From positions 1 through 64,000 of the forward strand of contig JAGTTR010000014.1 of NCBI GenBank assembly GCA_018223385.1: a DNA stretch of 64,000 nt, given 5' to 3'. Positions within the stretch are counted from its first letter, which is position 1. Each line of letters opens with the position of its first letter. The notes below the pieces were generated by a model. It did no database searches. It was not told the origin of the DNA and worked only from the letters and a program-made list of their open reading frames with translations. The translations under genes and the position numbers were made by a program. Origin of the DNA: Oscillospiraceae bacterium Marseille-Q3528. GTDB lineage: Bacteria; Bacillota; Clostridia; Lachnospirales; Lachnospiraceae. Below, piece after piece: positions 27,018-35,772 of the stretch.

Positions 27018-28940
27018 CTATTTCAGACTGATCTTCTCAAACAACCAGCTCAGATCCCTGGAATCTCCATCTGTGATGAGATGGCTGCTGCAGGACACCC
27101 GCACTTCCACGCAGGCGTCATCTGCTCCGTTCATTTCCGGCACATCGATTTTCAACGAAAAATCTCCCTCTGTTGCTGCCGTCACCGGCTGTGCCAGATC
27201 CCCGTTCACATAGACAGAAAATGTCACCGGCTGCACATCCATCTGCGCCAGATTCACTACCTTTCCTTCCAGCAATACCTGTGTTGCCTTCGTATCCTTT
27301 AACAGGAATGCGCTCTCCCGTTCTGCCCAGCAGTTGCCGCTGTCTGCCTCCAGCGGATTCAGTCCCCGCACGGCGGTTTCCTCCCGTATCGCTTCTTTGG
27401 TAATGCTGCTGCCCGCGTTGTTTTTCTCATTCTCCGTGAAGGGCACATAATAGTGTCTCCCCGTCACCTGATAAATCTGGGTCTTGGAATCCGGGTTGCT
27501 GTAAATTTCCTCCAGATCAAATGTCTTCACCAGTTCACTCATGGTGTCGCCACCCTGCTCCGTCTCGTACTTATCTTTTACATAGTACATGTTATCCACA
27601 TAGGTTTGGTTCAGGTCATAAAAATTAATACCCGAAGCAAAGGAAAGCAGCGGTGCCTGCCACCAGCCGTTCCCGCAGAATACGGCATCCGGCTGCTCAG
27701 CTTTCAGTTCCCGGATAAAAGCTGCATCTGCCGCAATGGCCTGCTTCTCTTTTCCATGATCAGAGCCAAGAATCCCCTGCATCTGTCTCGTACATGCGCC
27801 GATCAGGATTACACACAGCAGCACCGGCAGGAAAGCCCGATATTTTTCAGTCAGCTTTCGCACCTGCACGGACTGGGACAGGTTCCAGAACATGGTAAAG
27901 ATCATCAGCAGCAGGCCAATAAAAATCCGTCGGAACCAGGCTTTCTCTGTGGACGTGATCAGCAGCCACCAGCCAAAATAAGAATACGCCGTCAGCGCCA
28001 GAATTTCAAAATAAACCAGGTGCTTTCTGCGAATGATATTGTATCCCATATAAAGAAGATTCACTGCCAGGATGAGAAATACCAGCACCACCGGCAGATC
28101 CACAAAGCCCGACAGGATTCCCATATGTATGCCGAATTTATGAAAAATACCGCCGGTGGTGTCTGCATAGCCGCTGCTGACGCCCGCCTGCTTCATAATG
28201 CCCTTCATCAGCGTCCGGGTCAGCGTCTGAAATGCCGCTGTTCCCAATGTCAGAAACTTATATCCCATAAACAGAGAATAGGGAAGCACGCAGCCAGCCA
28301 CGGCTTTCAGCGCATCCCGGATCCGCAACTTTTTTTCCAGAAAAATCTTAGACAGCAGCACAATCACAATGGCAGGCACAGCGATAAACAGTACCGTCTT
28401 TGTCAAAAGCGCCAGACCGTAAGCCACACCGGCACCGTACATCCATCGGTCTTTCTGCTGCTCCTCATAAATCATCAGGCAGAGAACACTGACCAATAAC
28501 CACACCAACGAGGGGACTTCTCCATATACCCCCAGGCTGTAATCATACACATTCCGCATACAGAAAATGAGCATGATGCCCATCAAACGCCATTCTGGCT
28601 CCATTCCCGCATGCCGTCCGATACGATCCAGCAAGAGCAGCATACACACCATATAAATAGCATTCACCGTCAACGCCTGCACAAAACCGATGCCAAAAAT
28701 CTGAAACAGCACATAAATGGGAAATAACACCGGAAGCCCTGTCTGTACCGCAATGTCAAAAGCAGTCCCTCCATTGTACAGCGTTCCATAAGTTCCTGTC
28801 CGCATCATACTGACCGGCACCTGGATATTCATTCCTCCATCAAAATAAGGCAGGCCATAAATCACCATCAGGCACAGTCTCCATCCGATCACACCGGCAA
28901 ATACGACAATCGCCGCCCATTCCCATTTTTTTATCTTCAT
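27018..28940 (-). CDS. GT-C-type membrane glycosyltransferase-like protein
   Basis: 640 residues with about ten membrane helices in residues 1-400 and a soluble C-terminal part that should face outside. An acidic pair in the first extracytoplasmic loop (YFDGGMNIQ, near residue 30) fits the place of the GT-C catalytic aspartate, but overall likeness to the GT39/PMT group is loose. Such enzymes take sugar from Und-P-sugar, which the GT2 at 22768-23781 could supply. ATG at residue 26 of the longest frame has AAAGGAACCTAT before it and is preferred. The upstream gap holds the first of two matching hairpins. Confidence 0.65.
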   Translation of the reverse strand: MKIKKWEWAAIVVFAGVIGWRLCLMVIYGLPYFDGGMNIQVPVSMMRTGTYGTLYNGGTAFDIAVQTGLPVLFPIYVLFQIFGIGFVQALTVNAIYMVCMLLLLDRIGRHAGMEPEWRLMGIMLIFCMRNVYDYSLGVYGEVPSLVWLLVSVLCLMIYEEQQKDRWMYGAGVAYGLALLTKTVLFIAVPAIVIVLLSKIFLEKKLRIRDALKAVAGCVLPYSLFMGYKFLTLGTAAFQTLTRTLMKGIMKQAGVSSGYADTTGGIFHKFGIHMGILSGFVDLPVVLVFLILAVNLLYMGYNIIRRKHLVYFEILALTAYSYFGWWLLITSTEKAWFRRIFIGLLLMIFTMFWNLSQSVQVRKLTEKYRAFLPVLLCVILIGACTRQMQGILGSDHGKEKQAIAADAAFIRELKAEQPDAVFCGNGWWQAPLLSFASGINFYDLNQTYVDNMYYVKDKYETEQGGDTMSELVKTFDLEEIYSNPDSKTQIYQVTGRHYYVPFTENEKNNAGSSITKEAIREETAVRGLNPLEADSGNCWAERESAFLLKDTKATQVLLEGKVVNLAQMDVQPVTFSVYVNGDLAQPVTAATEGDFSLKIDVPEMNGADDACVEVRVSCSSHLITDGDSRDLSWLFEKISLK

Positions 28941-28960
28941 ATAGGTTCCTTTCTGTCTAT

Positions 28961-29002
28961 ACAACATGTGCCGTCTGTTTTCCTGCAGACGGCACATGCT
29001 GT
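28961..29002. repeat. Intergenic hairpin, copy 1 (matches 31649-31682)
   Basis: Perfect 13-base inverted repeat (CATGTGCCGTCTG and its complement) around an eight-base loop TTTTCCTG. There is no T run on either side, so it is not a standard terminator. A close relative flanks the far end of the MBOAT/SGNH gene pair. Confidence 0.8.
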
Positions 29003-29057
29003 AATCCCTGTCCAAACTTGTTTAATTATGATTCGCCAGCAACAAAAACATCATTAT

Positions 29058-30455
29058 CTAAAATTTAAAATATATGAACGGGTTAAATGCACTTCCCATC
29101 ATAAAGCAGATAGCGCAGAAAAACAATATGCTCCAGACAATCTGTTTGGAAACAATCCCGCAATATTTTTCAATTCTATTTCCTGCCGTTTTAAATAGCG
29201 GTGTACTCGCAAGCACTGCAAGCACAAAAAAGAAGATATGTTCGAAATCTACCAGTCTCCATATCGAAAGCACCTGATAATCTCCAAAGTTCATTCCAAA
29301 CATAGACTTCAGATAAATCCATGCCTTTGTAAGATTATCTGCTCTGAAAAATACCCAGCCAACAACAACCACCATAAGTGTATAAATCCGGCTGACAACT
29401 GACGGCAGACGATGTAAAAGATCATCCAGGCCAATTCTTTCAGCTATCAGGAATATCCCATAAAACATTCCCCAGACAATAAAATTCCAGCTGGCGCCAT
29501 GCCACAGTCCGGTCAAAAAGAATACAATCAGAAGATTCCGATATGTTTTAAAAGTCCCTTTCCTGCTTCCACCCAGTGGAATATAAACATAATCCCTGAA
29601 CCAGGAGGATAATGAAATATGCCATCTTCTCCAGAATTCTTTCACACTTTTGGAAATATATGGATAATCAAAATTCTCTGTCAGATGGAATCCAAAAATA
29701 TCACCAATTCCAATTGCCATATCTGCATAAGATGAGGAATCCATGAAGATCTGGAGAGAATAGCACAGAATTCCCATCCACGCAAACCCGGTGTTTATCA
29801 CTCCCTCCAGTCCAAAAACAGCATCTGCGACTTCTCCCATTATGTTCGCCAGAAAAATCTTCTTGCAGAAACCAATCATGAATCTGTATAAACCGCGATT
29901 AATCTCATCTGTCCCTGCAATTCGTACCTCAAGATCACCCTCCATATCCGCATACTTCACAATAGGGCCTGCAATTACTTTGGGGAAGAAGAAAACATAT
30001 AATAAAAGGCTGTAAAAATTTTTCTGTATTTTTACTTTTCCCCGATACGCATCGATCATATAAGACAATATCTGAAACGTAAAATAAGAAATCCCCAGCG
30101 GCAGACCTGCCGTATATACAGAAACCGGCGGAATCCCCAACAGCTTCATTCCATTGGCAAAAATAAAATTAATATACTTGAAAAAGATCAGAATGCCCAG
30201 ATCATAAATCAGTGCCAGACGGAAACAAAGCTTCTTATGCTTTCCTTCTAATCCTCTTCCCAGAAAGTAATTGATCACCACTGATAAAAATAAAAGGAGC
30301 AAAAAACGAATCCCACCCCAGGCATAAAAAACCACAGAGCTCAAAATCAGCAGCGCATTCTCTGCTTTTATATTCTTCCATTTATGAATGCACAGAAACA
30401 GGAGCAGCACAACCGGAAAAAAGACAAATAAAAAAATCACTGATGTAAAACTCAT
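29058..30455 (-). CDS. MBOAT O-acyltransferase (AlgI/PatA-like)
   Basis: 465 residues with about eleven membrane helices. Diagnostic patterns are FWRRWHISLSSWFRDYVYIP near residue 275 and GLWHGASWNFIVWG near 320, whose His is the expected catalytic residue. Family members carry acetyl groups from the cytoplasm across the membrane to a partner that puts them on a polysaccharide. The partner is the SGNH gene directly upstream, 17 bases away. In Bacillus anthracis a comparable PatA/PatB pair acetylates the secondary wall polymer and is needed for S-layer assembly, which fits this setting. The pair is bounded by two matching hairpins. Confidence 0.9.
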   Translation of the reverse strand: MSFTSVIFLFVFFPVVLLLFLCIHKWKNIKAENALLILSSVVFYAWGGIRFLLLLFLSVVINYFLGRGLEGKHKKLCFRLALIYDLGILIFFKYINFIFANGMKLLGIPPVSVYTAGLPLGISYFTFQILSYMIDAYRGKVKIQKNFYSLLLYVFFFPKVIAGPIVKYADMEGDLEVRIAGTDEINRGLYRFMIGFCKKIFLANIMGEVADAVFGLEGVINTGFAWMGILCYSLQIFMDSSSYADMAIGIGDIFGFHLTENFDYPYISKSVKEFWRRWHISLSSWFRDYVYIPLGGSRKGTFKTYRNLLIVFFLTGLWHGASWNFIVWGMFYGIFLIAERIGLDDLLHRLPSVVSRIYTLMVVVVGWVFFRADNLTKAWIYLKSMFGMNFGDYQVLSIWRLVDFEHIFFFVLAVLASTPLFKTAGNRIEKYCGIVSKQIVWSILFFCAICFMMGSAFNPFIYFKF

Positions 30456-30472
30456 TATTCCACCTCACAACA

Positions 30473-31621
30473 TTACGAATTCTCAATAATTTCCGGATGT
30501 TCCAACAAATAATCAATAAATCCCCAGGTCATATTCGAAATGGCTGCTTCATTGATCTCCAATATTACTACATTGGTGTCTTTCATGAATTGTTCCAGAT
30601 CAACTTCATCATATGCATCAAACTTTGACAACCATTCTATCTTACTATAGTTTTCATAATGAATATAATTGTTTTCGAAATGGACATTCTTGCCAAAGGC
30701 CCCAACATCAACTAACCGTTTCAGACTCTGCCCCATGAAGCTTCCTCCACGAAAGAAGACATTCGGCGCATCCGTGTTACTGTCAGTAACAATACAATCC
30801 GCCGACTCATATTTATCATAGGCTTTTGTAAATAAATTCAGTGTATCAAAAATGTCCGCATCAGGATACAATGGCTCCGTAAGCGCAGTGGATTCCACCT
30901 GAAATTCCGGAATATCATAACCTGTCATGATTTCAAAATAATCAGAAAATTCTCTTGCTACTTTTGCCGCCACTTTATTTGACCAATGTGTTCCTGTTTT
31001 ATAGAATACCGCATCTCCTTCTTCCTCATATTTTTCAACCAGCGGAATACTGTCAAAATAGTCTATCTCCTTATCCTTCAGCACTTTTACCAGTCTGTCA
31101 TGATTACAGATTTCTTTCCTGTCCCCAGAAATTTTCCACGCATGCGGGATATCTTCTGCATAATACCGCACCTTATTGGGAGTCAAAAAGAGAAGCAATT
31201 TTATGTTTTTCTTTTCCAGCAAAGATCTTAACTGAAGTATCTTTTCAGACATTTCTTCCAGGTATTCATCCGAAGCAGCCCCCGGGATCTGCATATATTC
31301 ATTCAAATAGTTACTTTCAAACAGTTCTCCATCTTTGCCTTTTAAAATATTATCATTCGGCGATTTATCAAATACGGAAAATAAAATCTGATTTCGTACT
31401 TTGATCATAAGATTCCGCCCTGGAAGATTACTTTTCAGGTAGCTATCCGCATCAGAAAAAAACTCCCCGCTCCAAATATTCTGCGCGGTTGCTTCTGGTC
31501 CGTCTACACTCTCACTGACACCTGACAATGAAATATTCCATCCGGTAAATTTCCAAAAAAGCGGAGATAATATCACTGCACCAAACAATATCATTAGTAC
31601 ATAACGCTCTAGTTTTCTCAT
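30473..31621 (-). CDS. AlgJ/AlgX/PatB-like SGNH O-acetyltransferase
   Basis: 382 residues with one N-terminal membrane helix (about 8-27) and an extracytoplasmic SGNH-type domain. Visible pieces are LFLTPNKVRYYAE near residue 145, YKTGTHWSNKVAAK near 212 (the DHHW/AlgX-like region) and FRGGSFMGQSL near 295, whose Ser is the likely nucleophile. It would take acetyl from the MBOAT partner and place it on sugar hydroxyls outside the membrane. Gene order and 17-base spacing show a two-gene unit. AAGGAAAAGG precedes the ATG. Confidence 0.82.
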   Translation of the reverse strand: MRKLERYVLMILFGAVILSPLFWKFTGWNISLSGVSESVDGPEATAQNIWSGEFFSDADSYLKSNLPGRNLMIKVRNQILFSVFDKSPNDNILKGKDGELFESNYLNEYMQIPGAASDEYLEEMSEKILQLRSLLEKKNIKLLLFLTPNKVRYYAEDIPHAWKISGDRKEICNHDRLVKVLKDKEIDYFDSIPLVEKYEEEGDAVFYKTGTHWSNKVAAKVAREFSDYFEIMTGYDIPEFQVESTALTEPLYPDADIFDTLNLFTKAYDKYESADCIVTDSNTDAPNVFFRGGSFMGQSLKRLVDVGAFGKNVHFENNYIHYENYSKIEWLSKFDAYDEVDLEQFMKDTNVVILEINEAAISNMTWGFIDYLLEHPEIIENS

Positions 31622-31648
31622 GATTATATCCTTTTCCTTATTAACACG

Positions 31649-31682
31649 ATGTGCCGCCTGTTTTTTCCCACAGACGACACAT
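31649..31682. repeat. Intergenic hairpin, copy 2 (matches 28961-29002)
   Basis: ATGTGCCGCCTGT pairs with ACAGACGACACAT around an eight-base loop; two mismatches in DNA become wobble pairs in RNA from the minus strand. Stem sequence and loop (TTTT..CC) follow copy 1 closely. No T run follows on the minus strand. Confidence 0.75.
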
Positions 31683-31687
31683 TCTTT

Positions 31688-34600
31688 CTAGTTAATATCC
31701 TGTCCGATAATATTCATCGCCGCGTTCAGGCTGAAATATTTCTCGATAAACTCCGGCATATGACTGATCATTGTATCCAGGCGGTCGTAGTCCTCATACA
31801 AGCTGATCACACATTCTGCAAAGGCATCTGCGTCCTCATGTACGCACATAACCTCATCGAATTCCTTCAGGCCCTCTGCGCCGATGGGCGTTGTGATCAA
31901 CGGTATCTTATTATACATTGCCTCAATGACTTTTCCCTTCATACCTGCGCCATAGCGGAGCGGCACCACATCCAGACGGCACTTCCGATAGAACGTATCC
32001 AGTTCTTCATCCGTAACAAATCCTTTGACGATAATACTGTCCGAATTCATTGCCAGAATCTCTTCCGGTGGATTGGAACCCATAATGTAGAACTTGATAT
32101 CCGGATATGCTTTCAGGATCTTCGGGAAAATCTCCTGCACAAACCACTTCACTGCATCTGCATTTGGTGCATGGGCAAAGCCGCCGACAAACATAATATC
32201 TTTTCTCTCATGGATATCTTTACACGGCTCATCGTTCGGCTTCTCATATACATACACCGGGATTGCCCGGGCACAGATAGATGCATCATTCCTGGCAATC
32301 TCTTCCACCTCTACATATGACGGATAGTAGACTACATCTGATTTGCGCATGCACTCATACTCTGTCACCCGCATCTTCTGAGCATGCGTCTTCGTTTCCG
32401 GGTCATGGGTGATGGCATATTCCCGCATTTCCCGCACATAGTGAAGATCATGACCATAGTACAGGATTTTCCCTTTGGAATGCTCCCGGAAGAAATCAAT
32501 GTATTTGATGGTGATATGCGGCCGCTCCATGAAGGCAATATCGAAATACTGTCCATTCTCTGCGATCCAGTCTCTCCAGTGCAGCGCATACCAGTTGCCA
32601 TAGAGCACTTCCACACCCATCTGCTGCAGAACCGTCGTATACGGTTCATGTTTAAAGTAGTTGTCTCCGATAAACTTCACAGAAAATCCATGGCCCAGGA
32701 ATGCTTTTACATAAGCAAAGGTGGATTTGGAACCGGCATCCTTGTCAAAATGCGGTACATAATGGTCGATAAAAAGAACCACCTTCCGGTTCTGGCTCCG
32801 GTCTCTTGCCACAAACAGCTGCTCAGGCCCCTCTGCATGGTCATGATCCAGTACCTCTGCCCATTTTTTGCGGAATTTCTCCGCATTGTCCACCTGGTAT
32901 TTCTTCAGGCCGCTGTTCAGGTCTGTTCCGTTGGACACGCCCTCGAAATGGGTCACTACGGACTGGGGCTGATAAAGTACCTTATATCCTTTCTGGCGCA
33001 CCTGGAAGGCCAGATCTGTATCTTCATAATAAGCCGGGGCAAAGGTCTCATCAAATCCGCCAATCTCTTTCCAGAGGCTGCTGCGGATCATGATGGCTGC
33101 ACCGGAAATATAGTCCACTTCTTTTACATAATTGTATTCCGGCATATCCGGATCCTGCCCGCGGCCAAAGTTCCAGCCGCTGCCATCCTTCCAGATAATA
33201 CCGCCTGCTTCCTGTAGCTTCCCATCCGGATAGACCAGTTTGGAACCTACCATGCCTGCATCCTGCCGCCGCTCCATCAAATCCACCAGCGGACGCAGCC
33301 AGTTTTCTCCTACAGTTGTATCATTGTTCAGGAAAAAGATATATTCTCCACGTGCTTTCGCCGCCGCCTGATTACAGTTCTTTAAAAATCCCATATTTTT
33401 GCTATTCCGGGAAATGACCAGATTTTCTGCAAAATGGGCGAGCTTTCTGGTGGCATCTGTAGATACGTCATCTGCAATGATAACCTCATAAGGAATATCC
33501 CCTGTGTTGGCCGCGATAGACAACAGGCAATTATACGTATAACATACCTGATTGTATACCGGGATAACAATAGATACCAACGGATGCTCTGCTTTGGGCA
33601 GATGCACCTTACCATGCTCCTTATATCCTTCTCCCAGCATGATATCGCCATATGTCCGGTTTCTCGCTTCCGCCGTCAACCAAACATTCTTCGGTTGCAG
33701 GATGCCATGCTTGATATAGCCAAGAATCTTCCGCTTTCTGGAACCTCTGGGGAACAGGGAACGTACAATCTTTGCAGGAACTCTGGATACCCGGTACACC
33801 GGATTCCGACGCATTTTTGCAATGATTGCCTCCAGATCCTGGGCATAACGAATACGGTCTGCAATCTCGTTATCTTTTATATGCGCCAGCTCATTCAGAT
33901 GTGACACATCCCCAGCCAACCGATACAGATCATTTTCCTGACTGCGAATAAGTGTCTCTTTCTGCTGCAATTCCTTTGCCTGCTCATCCGCAAGTTCCTG
34001 ATAATGGTTACATTCTTCTGTCTTCCGTTCTATTCTTTCATTGGCAGAGCGAATATAATTATCTAAATGCTGGATGTGCTCATCCAAATGCCGAATGTGG
34101 TCATTTCTCTCTTGCTCTTCCTGCTGCAACTCCCGGATCCGCTGCTGATATTCCCGCACCTGAAAGAGTTCTCCAGAATCAACCATCGGCTTTTCCACTC
34201 CCTTACGGTCGTCAAACTCAAAATCCTCACCGCGGATCATTTGCTGAAACTGTTTCTCTGTATTCTCATAAGATTCTATTTTCGTCGGATCAATTCCTGC
34301 CTCTTCCAAAAAAGCCTTCTCCGTCCATCGTTTTCCCAACTGTTTTCTATATTTTGTGTAAAAATAATGCAAGCTCCGATATTTCAGAAACTCTACCGGA
34401 AGCGGCGTATCTGACACCCATTCACAGTCCACGCAGTACCATTTGCCGTCCACATCCATCAGGTTATCGTAAATCATGTCTACGTTGGCCGGGCATACTG
34501 TTCCCTGGGGGCCTGCAAACAGAACTTCATTCTTTTCCTTCAATGTCTGCATGAGCTGTTCCGGTGTTCCCAGAAGCATTGCCAATTCCGCATCCAACGT

Positions 34601-34846
34601 CTGCCCTTCCAGGAAAGGATACACCGCCACGCCGTCTGTCATCTTTGGCTGCAGTACATGAATATTCGGGAATGTTCCCTCCACTCTTCTGGAATTATCC
34701 AGCAGGTGTGCAATATGTGCCTCTGACTCTTTGCCCAACGGCCGTTTTTCCACAAATTTTCCTTCTGGTGTCTCGACAATCGATGTACTGATCCTGTATT
34801 CTTTTTTTCTTGTCCGGTTATATTTTGAAAAGACAACTTTCTTCAT
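31688..34846 (-). CDS. Kinase-like / coiled-coil / GT2 / GT4 polysaccharide protein
   Basis: 1052 residues with four parts. Residues about 1-190 resemble a small kinase of the APH/LicA type: a Lys in KFVEKRPL, a helix Glu in SEAHI, a D-x4-N loop in NVDMIYDNLMD and VDCEW in the metal position. Residues about 215-345 are a long coiled coil rich in Glu, Arg and His heptads. Residues about 410-660 are a GT2 domain (VSIVIPVYNQ, FFLNNDTTV, YYEDTDLAF) of the rhamnosyltransferase type. Residues about 690-1050 are a GT-B/GT4-like domain (MFVGGFAHAPNADAVKWF). It lies right after a methyltransferase and beside the Wzm/Wzt exporter. ATG with AAAGGAGACATC before it is chosen over one 15 bases upstream. 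Confidence 0.82.
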   Translation of the reverse strand: MKKVVFSKYNRTRKKEYRISTSIVETPEGKFVEKRPLGKESEAHIAHLLDNSRRVEGTFPNIHVLQPKMTDGVAVYPFLEGQTLDAELAMLLGTPEQLMQTLKEKNEVLFAGPQGTVCPANVDMIYDNLMDVDGKWYCVDCEWVSDTPLPVEFLKYRSLHYFYTKYRKQLGKRWTEKAFLEEAGIDPTKIESYENTEKQFQQMIRGEDFEFDDRKGVEKPMVDSGELFQVREYQQRIRELQQEEQERNDHIRHLDEHIQHLDNYIRSANERIERKTEECNHYQELADEQAKELQQKETLIRSQENDLYRLAGDVSHLNELAHIKDNEIADRIRYAQDLEAIIAKMRRNPVYRVSRVPAKIVRSLFPRGSRKRKILGYIKHGILQPKNVWLTAEARNRTYGDIMLGEGYKEHGKVHLPKAEHPLVSIVIPVYNQVCYTYNCLLSIAANTGDIPYEVIIADDVSTDATRKLAHFAENLVISRNSKNMGFLKNCNQAAAKARGEYIFFLNNDTTVGENWLRPLVDLMERRQDAGMVGSKLVYPDGKLQEAGGIIWKDGSGWNFGRGQDPDMPEYNYVKEVDYISGAAIMIRSSLWKEIGGFDETFAPAYYEDTDLAFQVRQKGYKVLYQPQSVVTHFEGVSNGTDLNSGLKKYQVDNAEKFRKKWAEVLDHDHAEGPEQLFVARDRSQNRKVVLFIDHYVPHFDKDAGSKSTFAYVKAFLGHGFSVKFIGDNYFKHEPYTTVLQQMGVEVLYGNWYALHWRDWIAENGQYFDIAFMERPHITIKYIDFFREHSKGKILYYGHDLHYVREMREYAITHDPETKTHAQKMRVTEYECMRKSDVVYYPSYVEVEEIARNDASICARAIPVYVYEKPNDEPCKDIHERKDIMFVGGFAHAPNADAVKWFVQEIFPKILKAYPDIKFYIMGSNPPEEILAMNSDSIIVKGFVTDEELDTFYRKCRLDVVPLRYGAGMKGKVIEAMYNKIPLITTPIGAEGLKEFDEVMCVHEDADAFAECVISLYEDYDRLDTMISHMPEFIEKYFSLNAAMNIIGQDIN

Positions 34847-34857
34847 GATGTCTCCTT

Positions 34858-35751
34858 TCATTCACTGGCCATTACAAGGAAGGAATTCGCAAACAACGGA
34901 AACTGTCCCTCCCTGCAAATTTCATCATATGCAATCTCTTCATCAAATAATTCATATCTCTCCCTGTCATAGGGGGTGGTTATATTTCGCAGCTCTCCTG
35001 TCTCTGGGAGATATTCATCGGAATAAATCGTCATCGGCATCTTGTAATCCGGAACCGGATAATAAAATTCCGCTGTATTGTACCCATTCTCCTTCAGTAA
35101 TTCTTCCAGTTCTTTTCTCGCGAAAGTACGTACACTATCTACTCCCTGATAATCTTTTAATCCATCAAACATCCGACCGGTATGATCCTCCGTAGCTCCG
35201 GCCCAATATTTCAGTCCCAGTTTATTCTCTATCGCAATGATCAGTTTTCCGTTCGGTTTCAGAAAACCTCTGACCTTCTGCAACATATCCGCAAACGGCC
35301 TGGAACTATTGATATAACTGGGGGCATATTCCAGGACACCGATCAATGTCACATAATCGTATTTCTGTGAAATCTCAATATCCTGAAAATTTCCCACCAT
35401 AATTTCAAAATTATCATATGCGTGATTTCTTACCGCATTGATCCGTGAACGTTTCTGTGACAGTTCGATGCATGTCACCTGACTTACCTTCTCGCAAAAC
35501 AGTCCTGTCAGCGCACCGCAGCCACTGCCGATCTCCAGCAACGTACCTTCCTGCTTAAAATCATACCATTCCAGAAGATTGTGCCGGATATCTGACAAAT
35601 GATATAACACGGCCCAGTCGCTGTTGTCTTTCAGCAACTGTTCCGCCGTCTTCCCGGCTTCCAAGGCCTCCAGAATCTGATCCTCCACAGCACCGTCACT
35701 GTATAAATCACTGCCCTTATAGTATTTCAGGTTCAATACTTCTCTGTTCAT
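34858..35751 (-). CDS. Class I SAM-dependent methyltransferase
   Basis: 297 residues. The SAM-binding motif LLEIGSGCGALTG stands near residue 72, followed by an acidic end of strand 2 (CIELSQKRS) and a motif-IV-like region IGVLEYAPSY. The C-terminal part carries a substrate-side insertion with no clear likeness. Position between the Wzt ATPase and the kinase/coiled-coil/GT protein suggests that it methylates the growing or finished polymer, as the methyltransferase domain of WbdD does for some O antigens; this is inference. A small-molecule or sugar-nucleotide target is possible. Confidence 0.8.
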   Translation of the reverse strand: MNREVLNLKYYKGSDLYSDGAVEDQILEALEAGKTAEQLLKDNSDWAVLYHLSDIRHNLLEWYDFKQEGTLLEIGSGCGALTGLFCEKVSQVTCIELSQKRSRINAVRNHAYDNFEIMVGNFQDIEISQKYDYVTLIGVLEYAPSYINSSRPFADMLQKVRGFLKPNGKLIIAIENKLGLKYWAGATEDHTGRMFDGLKDYQGVDSVRTFARKELEELLKENGYNTAEFYYPVPDYKMPMTIYSDEYLPETGELRNITTPYDRERYELFDEEIAYDEICREGQFPLFANSFLVMASE

Positions 35752-35772
35752 AACGTCCTCTCCAACTGTTTA

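Noticed and set aside
28961-29002. Hairpin as rho-independent terminator
   Set aside because: No T run on either strand, and genes continue in the same direction with normal ribosome sites.
31688-34846. Possible artificial fusion of several genes through assembly error
   Set aside because: One unbroken frame of 1052 codons with logical domain order and even composition; multi-domain glycosyltransferases of this kind are known.
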